A stretch of 64,000 nt of DNA from NCBI RefSeq assembly GCF_000177215.2, contig NZ_CM001368.1, forward strand, positions 186,001 through 250,000, written 5' to 3'. The DNA comes from Solidesulfovibrio carbinoliphilus subsp. oakridgensis (GTDB lineage Bacteria > Desulfobacterota > Desulfovibrionia > Desulfovibrionales > Desulfovibrionaceae). A model generated the notes under the pieces. That model was given only the letters and a program-made list of their open reading frames with translations. It was not told the origin of the DNA and made no database searches. Both the position numbers and the translations under genes were made by a program. Below are positions 8,558 to 19,042 of the stretch, in pieces (within the stretch, counting starts at the first letter, position 1; every line of letters starts with the position of its first letter).

Positions 8558-9694
8558 CTAGGCCGACCGGGCCAGCGCCTCTTCGATGGCGGCCGCGACC
8601 AGGGCCACGGGCTCGGTTCCCCGGGCTCCTTCCAGGGCCCGCTTGGCTTCCGTTCCGCCAATCTTGCCGAGAGCCCAGGCCGCGTGTTCCCGGACCACGG
8701 CCTCGGGGTCGCCAAGGGCCTGGCGCAAGTCCGGCACGGCGGCCCTGTCGCCAAGATTGCCGAGGGCGATGGCCGCGTTTCGCTGGTGGTATTTTTTCTC
8801 GCGGATGTAGTTGTACAGGAGGAGCTGGGCCGTGGTTTCGAAATACGCCTCGTCCATGTTGACCATCCGATTCAAGGAGAACTCCCGGGCGTGGCGTTCG
8901 AGAAACGGGTCTTCGGGCAGCTTGGCCTCCAGGCGCGCCCGGTTTCGGGGGCAGGCCTCCTGGCAGGCGTCGCAGCCGTGGACGCGGGTGCTCATCGCCT
9001 CGCGGATGTCGTGGGGGATGGAGTCGGACACGCCCGGGCCGAGGCCGTCCCTGGCAAAGCAGGTATTGAAGGTGATGCAGCGCCTGGGGTTCATGTGGAG
9101 CGGCTCGTACAGGGCACCGGTCGGGCAGGCGTCGATACAGGCCCGACAGTTGGGCGGACAATTGACCCTTTCCGTCGGCGCGTCGCAGGCCAGTTCCGCG
9201 TCCACCACAAAGGCTTCGAGACAGATGAACGAGCCGGCCCTGGCCGCATAGGCGAAGGTGTTGCGGCCGACGGTCGCCACCCCGGCCCTTGTGGCTGCCG
9301 GCCGCAGCGGGACCATGAAGCCCTGGCCCACGGCGCAGCCGTTTTGCCGCAGAAACGAGGCCAGAAGCTCCCGGCGCGCGCCGTGGAGGCGGTTTGGCGG
9401 CGGGGTGTAGCACCGGGCCTGGTAGATGCGGCCGATGACGCCGACCAAGCTTTCGGGAAAGGCCGTGCAGCCGAAGTCGTAGGCCACGACCACGATGGAG
9501 CGGGCCCCGGGCATAAGCGTCCGGGGCTCGGCCCCGGCAAAGGGACCGGCCGGACGCTTCATGAGGAAATCATACTGGTCGTTTCGGGCCGAAAGCTCGG
9601 CCCGGTAGTCCGCAAAGGCGTCGGCCGCTGTGAAGCCGACGGCGGCGTAGCCGATGTCCAGGGCGTATTCCTTGATGTTCTCGGTCAGGGACAT
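8558..9694 (-). CDS. QueG-like (epoxyqueuosine reductase family) iron-sulfur protein, divergent
   Basis: The protein is 378 aa, the length of QueG, which reduces epoxyqueuosine in tRNA with a cobalamin and two 4Fe-4S clusters. Cysteines 179, 183, 186 and 190 (NCPPNCRACIDACP) and 241, 244 and 248 (GCDACQEACP), plus C206, are cluster ligands. HEAT-like repeats follow at about 325-365. Two features depart from QueG. The first cluster motif has one extra residue. The segment matching the RDYH motif, with its catalytic Asp, reads RCYT (C95). It may therefore act on another substrate. The ATG is set by AGGAG. The gene follows a marR gene by 44 bp and is probably co-transcribed with it. Confidence 0.78.
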   Translation of the reverse strand: MSLTENIKEYALDIGYAAVGFTAADAFADYRAELSARNDQYDFLMKRPAGPFAGAEPRTLMPGARSIVVVAYDFGCTAFPESLVGVIGRIYQARCYTPPPNRLHGARRELLASFLRQNGCAVGQGFMVPLRPAATRAGVATVGRNTFAYAARAGSFICLEAFVVDAELACDAPTERVNCPPNCRACIDACPTGALYEPLHMNPRRCITFNTCFARDGLGPGVSDSIPHDIREAMSTRVHGCDACQEACPRNRARLEAKLPEDPFLERHAREFSLNRMVNMDEAYFETTAQLLLYNYIREKKYHQRNAAIALGNLGDRAAVPDLRQALGDPEAVVREHAAWALGKIGGTEAKRALEGARGTEPVALVAAAIEEALARSA

Positions 9695-9708
9695 GAAGGC
9701 TCCTTTGA

Positions 9709-9720
9709 GTGTAGGTACAC
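9709..9720. promoter_or_regulatory. Short inverted repeat before the QueG-like gene
   Basis: GTGTA and TACAC are separated by GG, in the 44-bp gap between marR and the QueG-like gene. It could be a second MarR site. It is short enough to be chance. Confidence 0.3.
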
Positions 9721-9738
9721 ACTTTTCGGCAAAAAAAA

Positions 9739-10173
9739 TCAGCCGCCGAAAGTCTGGAGCCCGGCCAGGACGGCGGCCAGCCCGTCCAGGCCGGGGCGGC
9801 CGAGGCGGTCTTCCAGTTCGGCCTGGGCCGTCCGCCATAGGGGCTCGGCCTTTGCGAGGGCCAGACGTCCGGCCTCGGTCAGGCGCAGGTGCCGGACGCG
9901 GCCGTCGGCCGGATCCGGGCTCGCGGCCACCAAGTCCCGGTCGGACAGGACCTTCAGGTTTCGGACCAGGGTCGTGCGGTCCAGGCCCATGGCCGCGCCG
10001 AGGTCCCCGGCCGTGGCCGGTTCCAGCCGGGAGAGGGCGCGCAGGAGCGAATACTGGGTGACGGCCAGGCCGCTTGGGGCCAGCCGCTCGTCGTAGAGGC
10101 GGGTGACGGCCCGGGTGGCCCGGCGCAGTTTGGCACAGTGGCAGGGGGAGAGCAGGGGAGTGGTTGCGTTCAT
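9739..10173 (-). CDS. MarR-family transcriptional regulator
   Basis: The protein is 144 aa with the winged-helix core of MarR: TQYSLLRALSRLEPATAGDLGAAMGLDRTTLVRNLKVL (about residues 45-85), then the wing DPADGRVRHLRLTEAGRLAL. MarR dimers bind palindromes and usually repress themselves and a neighbouring gene until a small ligand or oxidant binds. Three cysteines occur (C14, C16 near the start, in SPCHC), so redox sensing is possible. The start at 10173 gives a normal family length. An ATG at 10209 is also in frame but falls inside the palindrome at 10203-10216. The downstream QueG-like gene is the likely target. Confidence 0.9.
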   Translation of the reverse strand: MNATTPLLSPCHCAKLRRATRAVTRLYDERLAPSGLAVTQYSLLRALSRLEPATAGDLGAAMGLDRTTLVRNLKVLSDRDLVAASPDPADGRVRHLRLTEAGRLALAKAEPLWRTAQAELEDRLGRPGLDGLAAVLAGLQTFGG

Positions 10174-10202
10174 GGGCTTCCCGTTGGCTGTCGGCGACGA
10201 TT

Positions 10203-10216
10203 CGTGCATATGCACG
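10203..10216. promoter_or_regulatory. Perfect 14-bp palindrome, candidate MarR operator
   Basis: CGTGCATATGCACG is fully palindromic and lies 30 bp upstream of the marR start. Position and symmetry suit autoregulation by the adjacent MarR. Confidence 0.6.
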
Positions 10217-10278
10217 TATCCTATGAGGCCACCGGCCGACGCGTCAAGCCCTTCCCCTCCCCTCCAGGACTTGGCCAT

Positions 10279-10310
10279 AAAAAAGGGGACCTCCCCCAAG
10301 GAAGGCCCCC
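10279..10310 (-). terminator. Intrinsic terminator downstream of pnp
   Basis: On the minus strand GGGGGCCT pairs with AGGTCCCC (one G-U) and is followed by six T. It lies about 125 bp after the pnp stop, beyond a cluster of three hairpins. Confidence 0.72.
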
Positions 10311-10364
10311 CATAAAGCGATACCAAGGCGCGCGGCGCGGATGGCCCACCCCCGTCGAGGGGGT

Positions 10365-10430
10365 CCGGGGGGATCATCCCCCCGGCGGGTCCAGGGCAGG
10401 GCCCTGGCGGGGTTCGGGGCGGAGCCCCGA
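10365..10430. repeat. REP-like cluster of three hairpins (family shared with 37808-37858)
   Basis: Three GC-rich hairpins lie side by side: arms 10365-10374/10376-10385 (10 bp), 10391-10397/10401-10407 (7 bp) and 10414-10420/10424-10430 (7 bp). The first is nearly the same as the hairpin at 37808-37830 and the following spacer is also alike. They lie just 5 bp from the pnp stop and could protect or shape the 3' end of its mRNA. Confidence 0.6.
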
Positions 10431-10434
10431 TTCC

Positions 10435-12723
10435 CTAGCTGCGTCCGCCGCGATCACCCCCGCGGTCGCCGCCGCGTCCGCCACGGTCGCCGCCGCGGTC
10501 GCGGTCGTAGCCGCCCCGGCGGTCGCCGCCGCGGTCGAAGCCACGTCCGCCGCGATCGCCGCCGCGTCCGGGGCCGCCGGTCTTGGCGTAGTCGGCCGGG
10601 TCGAAGGCGATGCCCTTTTCTTCATTCATGACGGCCTTGCGCGACAGGCGGATACGGCCGGAGGGTTCCTGTTCCAGAACCTTGACCTCCAGCTCCTGGC
10701 CCATCTTGACCACGTCAAAGGGGCTCTCGACCCGCTCGATGTCGAGCTGGGAGACGTGCACGAGACCTTCGAGGCCGGGCAGGATCTCGACGATGACGCC
10801 GCAGTCGATGATCTTTTTGACCTTGCCCTTGTAGTTGGCGCCGACGTCGGCGTGCTGGTCGTAGTACTCGACCCGGGCCCGGGCCTTTTCCATGGATTCG
10901 AGGGTCGGGGCGAAAATCGAGATCTTGCCCGTGTCCTCGATGTCGATGGAGGCGCCGGTTTCGGCCGTGATGGCCTTGATGTTCTTGCCGCCGGGTCCGA
11001 TCACTTCACGGATCTTTTCCGGATTGATGTGCACCACGGCCAGCTGCGGGGCCAGGGGCGACAGTTCGGGCCGGGGGGCGGCCAGCACTTCGGCCATGCG
11101 GCCGAGGATGTGCAGGCGGGCTTCCTTGGCCTGGTTGAGGGCCTGGCGCATGACGGCCTGGGGGATGCCCGTGATTTTGATGTCCATCTGGATGCCGGTG
11201 ATGCCGTCGGCGGTGCCGGCCACCTTGAAGTCCATGTCGCCCATGGCGTCCTCGTCGCCGAGGATGTCGGTCAGGATCAGGAAGTCGTCGCCTTCCTTGA
11301 TCAGACCCATGGCGATGCCCGCGACCGGCTGCTTGATGGGCACGCCCGCGTCCATAAGGGCGAGCGACGCGCCGCAGACCGAAGCCATGGACGAGGAGCC
11401 GTTGGACTCCATGACCTGGGAGACCACGCGCATGGTGAACGGGAATTCCTCCGGACCGGGCAGGACCGGCAGGACGGAACGCTCGGCCAGGGCGCCGTGG
11501 CCGATATCCCGGCGCGACGGGCCGCGAAGCATTTTCACTTCACCGACGCAGTAGGGCGGGAAGTTGTAGTGGAGCATGAAACGCTTGTACGTTTCGCCGT
11601 TAAGCGTCTCGATCTTCTGCTCGTCCCCGGTGGAACCGAGCGTGGCCACGCAAAGGGCCTTGGTCTCGCCCCGGGCGAACAACGTGGATCCGTGGGTCCG
11701 GGGCAGGACGCCGACCTGGATGCCGATCGGGCGAACCGACTTGGTGTCGCGGCCGTCGAGGCGGATGCCGGTTTCCTTGATAAGGGCGCGCAGGAGCTTT
11801 TTCTCCATGGCCTCAAGGACTTCGCCGGCCTTCATCTTGTAGGTGGGCTGGTCCGGGAAGGCTTCGACCACGGCGGCCATGACGGCCTGCTTGACAGCGC
11901 GCCGGGCATCGCGGCGGGGCATCTTGTCCTTGATGGTGAAAGCTTCCTTGAGGCCTGCTTCGGCCGCCTGACGCACCACGGCCTCAAGCTCCTCGTTGGG
12001 AGCCGGCGGGGTGAAGGCGATCTTGGGCTTGCCGGCCTTTTCCCGCATCTCCTCCTGAAGGTCGAGGAGCGGCTGCACGGCCTTGTGCCCCCATTCCAGG
12101 GCGTCGGCCAGCAGGTCTTCGGAAACGAAGCGGCCGCCGCCCTCGACCATGACCACGGCGTCGCGCGAGGCGGCGAAGGTCAGGTTGAGCACGGCCCCGG
12201 CGTTGATCATGGGCACGGTCGGGTTCAGCACGAACTGGCCGTCGATATACCCCACCCGGCCGCCGGCGATGGGGCCGTGGAAGGGGATCTTCGAAATGTG
12301 CAGGGCCGTGGAGGCGGCGGTCAGGGCCAGGACGTCCGGCTCGACCTGGCCGTCGGCCGACAGGACCGTGGCGATGATCTGGACCTCGTCGCGGAAGCCC
12401 TTGGGGAACAGCGGCCGGCAGGGACGGTCGATCAGCCGGCACACGAGCACTTCGCGCTCGGACGGGCGGCCGATCTCGCGGCGGAAATACGAGCCCGGGA
12501 TGCGGCCGGCGGCGTAGGACATTTCCTGGTAGTCGACGACCAGCGGGAAAAAGCCTTTTTCCTCGGCCAGGGCCTGGGTGCAGGCCGTGACCAGGACGAC
12601 CGTGCCGCCGGACTGGATCCAGACGGCGCCGTCTGCCTGGTTGGCCAGGCGGCCGGTTTCCAGGATGATGGCATTGCCGCCGACGGTGGTTTCGAGACGA
12701 ATGGGATCAAAAGACATTGTCAT
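10435..12723 (-). CDS. pnp: Polyribonucleotide nucleotidyltransferase (PNPase)
   Basis: The protein is 762 aa. It is a phosphorolytic 3'-5' exoribonuclease of RNA turnover. It has two RNase PH domains (the first carrying YLIDRPCRPLFP-type signatures as CRLIDRPCRPLFPKGF, the second GSSSMASVCGASLALMDAGVP), a KH domain (VIGPGGKNIKAI, about residue 565) and an S1 domain (VEILPGLEGLVHVSQL). The C-terminus ends in about 45 residues of Arg/Gly/Asp-rich repeats (GGDRGGRG type). GAGG lies 5 nt before the ATG at 12723. A second ATG at 12717 is possible. It follows rpsO, the common bacterial order. Confidence 0.97.
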   Translation of the reverse strand: MTMSFDPIRLETTVGGNAIILETGRLANQADGAVWIQSGGTVVLVTACTQALAEEKGFFPLVVDYQEMSYAAGRIPGSYFRREIGRPSEREVLVCRLIDRPCRPLFPKGFRDEVQIIATVLSADGQVEPDVLALTAASTALHISKIPFHGPIAGGRVGYIDGQFVLNPTVPMINAGAVLNLTFAASRDAVVMVEGGGRFVSEDLLADALEWGHKAVQPLLDLQEEMREKAGKPKIAFTPPAPNEELEAVVRQAAEAGLKEAFTIKDKMPRRDARRAVKQAVMAAVVEAFPDQPTYKMKAGEVLEAMEKKLLRALIKETGIRLDGRDTKSVRPIGIQVGVLPRTHGSTLFARGETKALCVATLGSTGDEQKIETLNGETYKRFMLHYNFPPYCVGEVKMLRGPSRRDIGHGALAERSVLPVLPGPEEFPFTMRVVSQVMESNGSSSMASVCGASLALMDAGVPIKQPVAGIAMGLIKEGDDFLILTDILGDEDAMGDMDFKVAGTADGITGIQMDIKITGIPQAVMRQALNQAKEARLHILGRMAEVLAAPRPELSPLAPQLAVVHINPEKIREVIGPGGKNIKAITAETGASIDIEDTGKISIFAPTLESMEKARARVEYYDQHADVGANYKGKVKKIIDCGVIVEILPGLEGLVHVSQLDIERVESPFDVVKMGQELEVKVLEQEPSGRIRLSRKAVMNEEKGIAFDPADYAKTGGPGRGGDRGGRGFDRGGDRRGGYDRDRGGDRGGRGGDRGGDRGGRS

Positions 12724-12823
12724 GGACACCTCGCTGGAGAAAGGGATGGGCAGAGTATGGTGGCCGACCCTCCCGACATGCAGCAGGCGCGACGGCTGCC
12801 GGGACGTGCGTCCCGAGAGCGGG

Positions 12824-12876
12824 CGCGCATAATGCATGCGCGGGAAGGAGGGGGCCGGCCCCAAGGACCGGCCCCC
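12824..12876 (-). promoter_or_regulatory. Two hairpins in the rpsO-pnp intergenic region
   Basis: Arms 12824-12830/12836-12842 (7 bp, CGCGCAT) and 12850-12858/12868-12876 (9 bp, GGGGGCCGG) lie between rpsO and pnp. In other bacteria this interval carries processing hairpins that control pnp mRNA. There is no T-run after the stems, so read-through or RNase cleavage is more likely than full termination. Confidence 0.45.
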
Positions 12877-12887
12877 GATTCGACGTC

Positions 12888-13157
12888 CTACTTGCGAAGG
12901 CCAAGCTTCGCGATCAGATCGCGATAGCGTTGCACGTCCTTCTTCTTCAGGTAGTTTAAAAGTTTGCGGCGCTGGCCGACGAGCTTCAAAAGACCGGTCC
13001 GGGAATGGTAGTCCTTGGGGTGGGACTTGAAATGCCCGGTCAGGTAGGTGATGCGCGACGTCAGCAGGGCGACCTGGACCTCGGGGGAACCGGTGTCGCC
13101 TTCGTGCTTTTTGTGATCCGTGATGACCTGTGCCTTGTCTTCGGCAGTCATAACCAC
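12888..13157 (-). CDS. rpsO: 30S ribosomal protein S15
   Basis: The protein is 89 aa, the family length, with [38 protein letters not shown] and the basic C-terminal [12 protein letters not shown]. It binds 16S rRNA early in assembly of the platform. GGAGG sits 8 nt before a GTG at 13157. An ATG two codons later (13151) would give the more usual MTAED start but lies 14 nt from GGAGG. It directly follows truB (4-bp gap), so translation is probably coupled. Confidence 0.97.
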   Translation of the reverse strand: MVMTAEDKAQVITDHKKHEGDTGSPEVQVALLTSRITYLTGHFKSHPKDYHSRTGLLKLVGQRRKLLNYLKKKDVQRYRDLIAKLGLRK

Positions 13158-13161
13158 AGCG

Positions 13162-14145
13162 CTATCCTCCAGAGTTGGGGGTGGATGTTCGCTCGGGGAC
13201 GGTCTGTCCGCCGGGCCGGGCCGGTTGCGGGTCGCCGAAGAGACCGCGCACGATGGCCCACCTGCTGCGCCCGCCGTCCGTTCCTTCGGCCCTGGCCAGG
13301 GCCAGGGGCCTTTTCGCCTCGTCCGTCAGCAGGGCGTTCGTGCCGGCCGGCAGGGCCGGGTCGGCGGGAACGCGCACGCCCTGGCGCACCAGGGCGGCCT
13401 CGGCGGCCGTCAGCGACACCGTCGGCCAGTGGGGAAGCGCCGCCTCGATGGGAATGATCCGATCGGGCAGCGTTCCCGGGGCGTCCAGGATGTCGGCCAA
13501 GTCGTGCGCCTGCGTCAGGTCGAAGGGACGGCTTGCTTCCCGGGTCAGGGCGGTCATGACGGCGCCGCATCCAAGTCGCTTCCCCAAGCTGTGGACCAGG
13601 GAGCGTATATAGACGCCTGAAGAGACCCGAACCCGGAAAGTCGCCGACGGCGGTTCGTTCGTCACGATCCGCGCGTCGAAAACGGAAATTTCCTTGTGCT
13701 TGACCGGAACGTCCAGGCCCTTTCGGGCCAGTTCGTAGAGGGGCCGTCCCTGGTGTTTGGCCGCCGAATAGGCCGGCACTTCCTGGCTCGTCTCCCCGGT
13801 CCAGGCCGCAACGGCCTCGGCCAGGAGCTCGGGAGTGACGTGCTCCCACGGAGCCTCGGCCGTCACGGCCCCCTGGATGTCGTAGGTGTCCGTGGTCTGC
13901 CCGAGGCAGAGGCCGCCGAGATAGGTCTTCTCGCCTTCCATCACATAGGGCGCGATCTTGGTCGCCTCGCCAAGGAGCACGACCAGCACCCCGGCGGCCA
14001 GGGGATCGAGCGTCCCGGCATGGCCGATCTTCGACTGGCCGAGCCTTTTTATGGCCGTCAGGCAAGCGTTGGACGTGGGCCCGCTCGGTTTGTTGAGGAC
14101 CAGCACCCCGTGGAGCTGGCAGGCCGAAATCTTCCTACGCCCCAC
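13162..14145 (-). CDS. truB: tRNA pseudouridine-55 synthase
   Basis: The protein is 327 aa. It makes pseudouridine 55 in the T-loop of tRNAs. The catalytic Asp is D47 in [14 protein letters not shown]. Other signatures are [28 protein letters not shown] and [15 protein letters not shown]-terminal PUA-like part is present. The start overlaps the end of nrnA by 11 bp. It belongs to the nusA-infB-rbfA-truB-rpsO-pnp transcription unit. Confidence 0.96.
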   Translation of the reverse strand: MGRRKISACQLHGVLVLNKPSGPTSNACLTAIKRLGQSKIGHAGTLDPLAAGVLVVLLGEATKIAPYVMEGEKTYLGGLCLGQTTDTYDIQGAVTAEAPWEHVTPELLAEAVAAWTGETSQEVPAYSAAKHQGRPLYELARKGLDVPVKHKEISVFDARIVTNEPPSATFRVRVSSGVYIRSLVHSLGKRLGCGAVMTALTREASRPFDLTQAHDLADILDAPGTLPDRIIPIEAALPHWPTVSLTAAEAALVRQGVRVPADPALPAGTNALLTDEAKRPLALARAEGTDGGRSRWAIVRGLFGDPQPARPGGQTVPERTSTPNSGG

Positions 14146-15109
14146 GGACAGCCTCCACGGCCTGGGCCACGGCTGCGGCCAGGACGTCCTCGGCCTCGGC
14201 CAGGGGCAGGGACAGCGTGCCGCCGGCGGCGTTTTTGTGGCCGCCCCCGCCGAACGCGGCGGCCACGGCCTGGATGTCGACCGCGCCGACCGAACGCAGG
14301 GAAAATTTGAGCCCGCCGGCCGGCAGTTCGCGCACCAGGATGGCCGCGTCCACGCCCTTGATGCGCAGGGCGTTGTTGATAAGCCCCTCGCAGTCCTCGG
14401 GGCCGGCTCCGGCCCGCTTGAGCATTTCCTGCGATACCCTGATCAGGCCGACCTGTCCATGGTCACGCAGGGAAAGCTCGCCCAGGGCCTCGGACCACAA
14501 CCGCACCCGGCCGACAGTCCACTGGTTCTTGATGCGGGCCCCGGTCGCGCCCACGTCGAGCCCGCCCCGGATGAGCTCGGCTCCGAGTTCCATGCAGGTG
14601 GCCGTGGTGCCGCTGAAGCTGAAAAAGCCCGTGTCCGTGGCCATGGCCGTATAGAGGGCCTCGGCCAGGGGGCCGGTAAGCGGCACGCCAAGGTCCTTGG
14701 CGAGCAGGGCCACCATCTCGCCCGTGGCGCAGTGGCCGGGCGAAACCCAGTTGACGGCCCCGAATCCCGGGTTGCCGAGGTGGTGGTCGATGACGGCCAT
14801 GCGGGCCGGATCGAGGATGTCCCGGAGCCTGCCCAGGCGCGGGGCGTCGCCGCAGTCGAGGACGATGGCCAGGTCGTAGTCGTCGGAGGCCGGGGCGGCC
14901 AAAAGCGGTCCGGGCAGCTCCATCCAGCCGTACTGGGGCGGCACCGGCGAGTCGTTTAAAAGGGTGAACGTCTTGCCGAGCGCCTCGAGGACAAAGCCCA
15001 TGGCCGCGGTGGAGCCCAGGGCGTCGCCGTCCGGCGAGGCGTGGGCGGCCACCAGGAAGGTCCGGCCTTCCCGGATGCGGCGGACGATCTCATGCCTCGG
15101 GGTGGGCAT
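14135..15109 (-). CDS. nrnA: DHH-family bifunctional oligoribonuclease / pAp phosphatase
   Basis: The protein is 324 aa. NrnA degrades very short RNAs and 3'-phosphoadenosine 5'-phosphate. The DHH motif is in AVIDHHLGNPGFG. The N-terminal metal site reads AAHASPDGDALGST, and the DHHA1 domain ends with the nucleotide-binding GGGGHKNAAGG. In a sulfate reducer the pAp activity is relevant only if assimilatory PAPS chemistry occurs, which the window does not show. The ATG at 15109 (MPTPRHE) is preferred over 15124 because the protein then begins at the conserved part. It overlaps rbfA by 20 bp. Confidence 0.92.
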   Translation of the reverse strand: MPTPRHEIVRRIREGRTFLVAAHASPDGDALGSTAAMGFVLEALGKTFTLLNDSPVPPQYGWMELPGPLLAAPASDDYDLAIVLDCGDAPRLGRLRDILDPARMAVIDHHLGNPGFGAVNWVSPGHCATGEMVALLAKDLGVPLTGPLAEALYTAMATDTGFFSFSGTTATCMELGAELIRGGLDVGATGARIKNQWTVGRVRLWSEALGELSLRDHGQVGLIRVSQEMLKRAGAGPEDCEGLINNALRIKGVDAAILVRELPAGGLKFSLRSVGAVDIQAVAAAFGGGGHKNAAGGTLSLPLAEAEDVLAAAVAQAVEAVRGA

Positions 15110-15425
15110 AGACCATGTCCTCAAGGTAGGTGTCGCGGGCGAAGCGCAGTTCGGGCACGAACTTCATGCGCAACCGTTGGCCAAGGAGGGTGCGCAAAAA
15201 ACCCTTGGCCTGTTCGAGGCCCTTGGCCGCCGCGGCCATCCGGGCCTCGTCGCCGCTTAACGTGTAATAGACCCGGGCGATGGACATATCGGCATTGAGG
15301 GCCACGCCGGAAATGGTGACGAGTTCCAGGCGGGGGTCCTGGACGTCCTCAAGGAGGGCCGTGGCCATTTCGCGGGCGATCTGGTCGGCAAGTTTCGTGG
15401 ACCGGCGTGATTCGGGGCGCTTCAT
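15090..15425 (-). CDS. rbfA: Ribosome-binding factor A
   Basis: The protein is 111 aa. RbfA binds immature 30S subunits and helps 16S 5'-end maturation. It has the KH-type fold signatures LADQIAREMATALLEDVQDPRL, VTISGVALNADMSIARVYYT and RLRMKFVPELRFARD. The ATG at 15425 (MKRPESRRS) gives the family length, although the frame is open further upstream. It lies 16 bp after ylxP. Confidence 0.95.
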   Translation of the reverse strand: MKRPESRRSTKLADQIAREMATALLEDVQDPRLELVTISGVALNADMSIARVYYTLSGDEARMAAAAKGLEQAKGFLRTLLGQRLRMKFVPELRFARDTYLEDMVYAHPEA

Positions 15426-15441
15426 AGACTGTTCCGGTGGT

Positions 15442-15729
15442 TCAAAGCGTGAGTATCTCGATGTCGTCGTCCACGAGTTCGGCCTCGGCCGTGGCCACGA
15501 CCATGTTGAGGGCCTTCTGGAGCAGGCCCCGGGCATAGGTGGCGTCGGCGGAAATGGTGACGGCGGCAAGGACAAGGGTGTCCAGGGATTCCTGCATGGC
15601 GGTCTCGGCCGCGGCCACGTTGAATTTGTTGCGAAGCTTCCGTTTGAGGCTCTGGGCCACGCGGCGCTTGCCCTTGAGGGAGTCGTTGCCGTGGAGGGCG
15701 AATTGGAGCGTGAGGACGCCTACGACCAT
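15442..15729 (-). CDS. ylxP: YlxP-like DUF503 protein
   Basis: The protein is 95 aa of the DUF503 family, usually found between infB and rbfA, as here. It has the N-terminal VVGVLTLQFALHGNDSLKGKRR and a conserved ISADATYARGLLQKAL. It has a small ferredoxin-like fold. A role with RbfA in ribosome maturation is suggested by conserved neighbourhood only. Confidence 0.9.
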   Translation of the reverse strand: MVVGVLTLQFALHGNDSLKGKRRVAQSLKRKLRNKFNVAAAETAMQESLDTLVLAAVTISADATYARGLLQKALNMVVATAEAELVDDDIEILTL

Positions 15730-15825
15730 GGTGTGCCTTCCCCCGTCGCCGGGGGGTGCCTGGCCGGCTGGCCGGCCGGCTTCGGAAACGGGGGGCGTGG
15801 GCCGCCCCCCGCACCGTATCGTCCG

Positions 15826-18790
<2,965 letters not shown>

Positions 18791-18798
<8 letters not shown>

Positions 18799-19042
18799 CT
18801 TGACCCCCCCTCCGGCGCCTGGACCGCCCGGAGTATTTCGAAAATTTCTCGGCGCATGCGGGGTTGGCGCAGAGATAGTGCCCCCGTCCGGGCATGTGGG
18901 CCCGGGGATCGGGCACGAGGCATTGTCTGTCACCGGGCGCGGCCACGTGGCGCAGCAGGTCGCTCTTGGAAAAACGGGTGCGGCAGATCACGCACATGCG
19001 CGTGGGAATGGCGGGACGTCCCGGCGTATCGTGTTGCGTCAT
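18791..19042 (-). CDS. ylxR: YlxR-family RNA-binding protein (DUF448)
   Basis: The protein is 83 aa with the family core [21 protein letters not shown] and [15 protein letters not shown], and a basic tail. It lies between nusA and infB, its standard place. The fold suggests nucleic-acid binding. It overlaps nusA by 4 bp and infB by 8 bp, so the three are translationally coupled. Confidence 0.93.

Noticed and set aside
9889-12927. A 1000-codon plus-strand frame over pnp
   Set aside because: It is the complement of pnp and the marR region; composition is unusual and no domain is seen.
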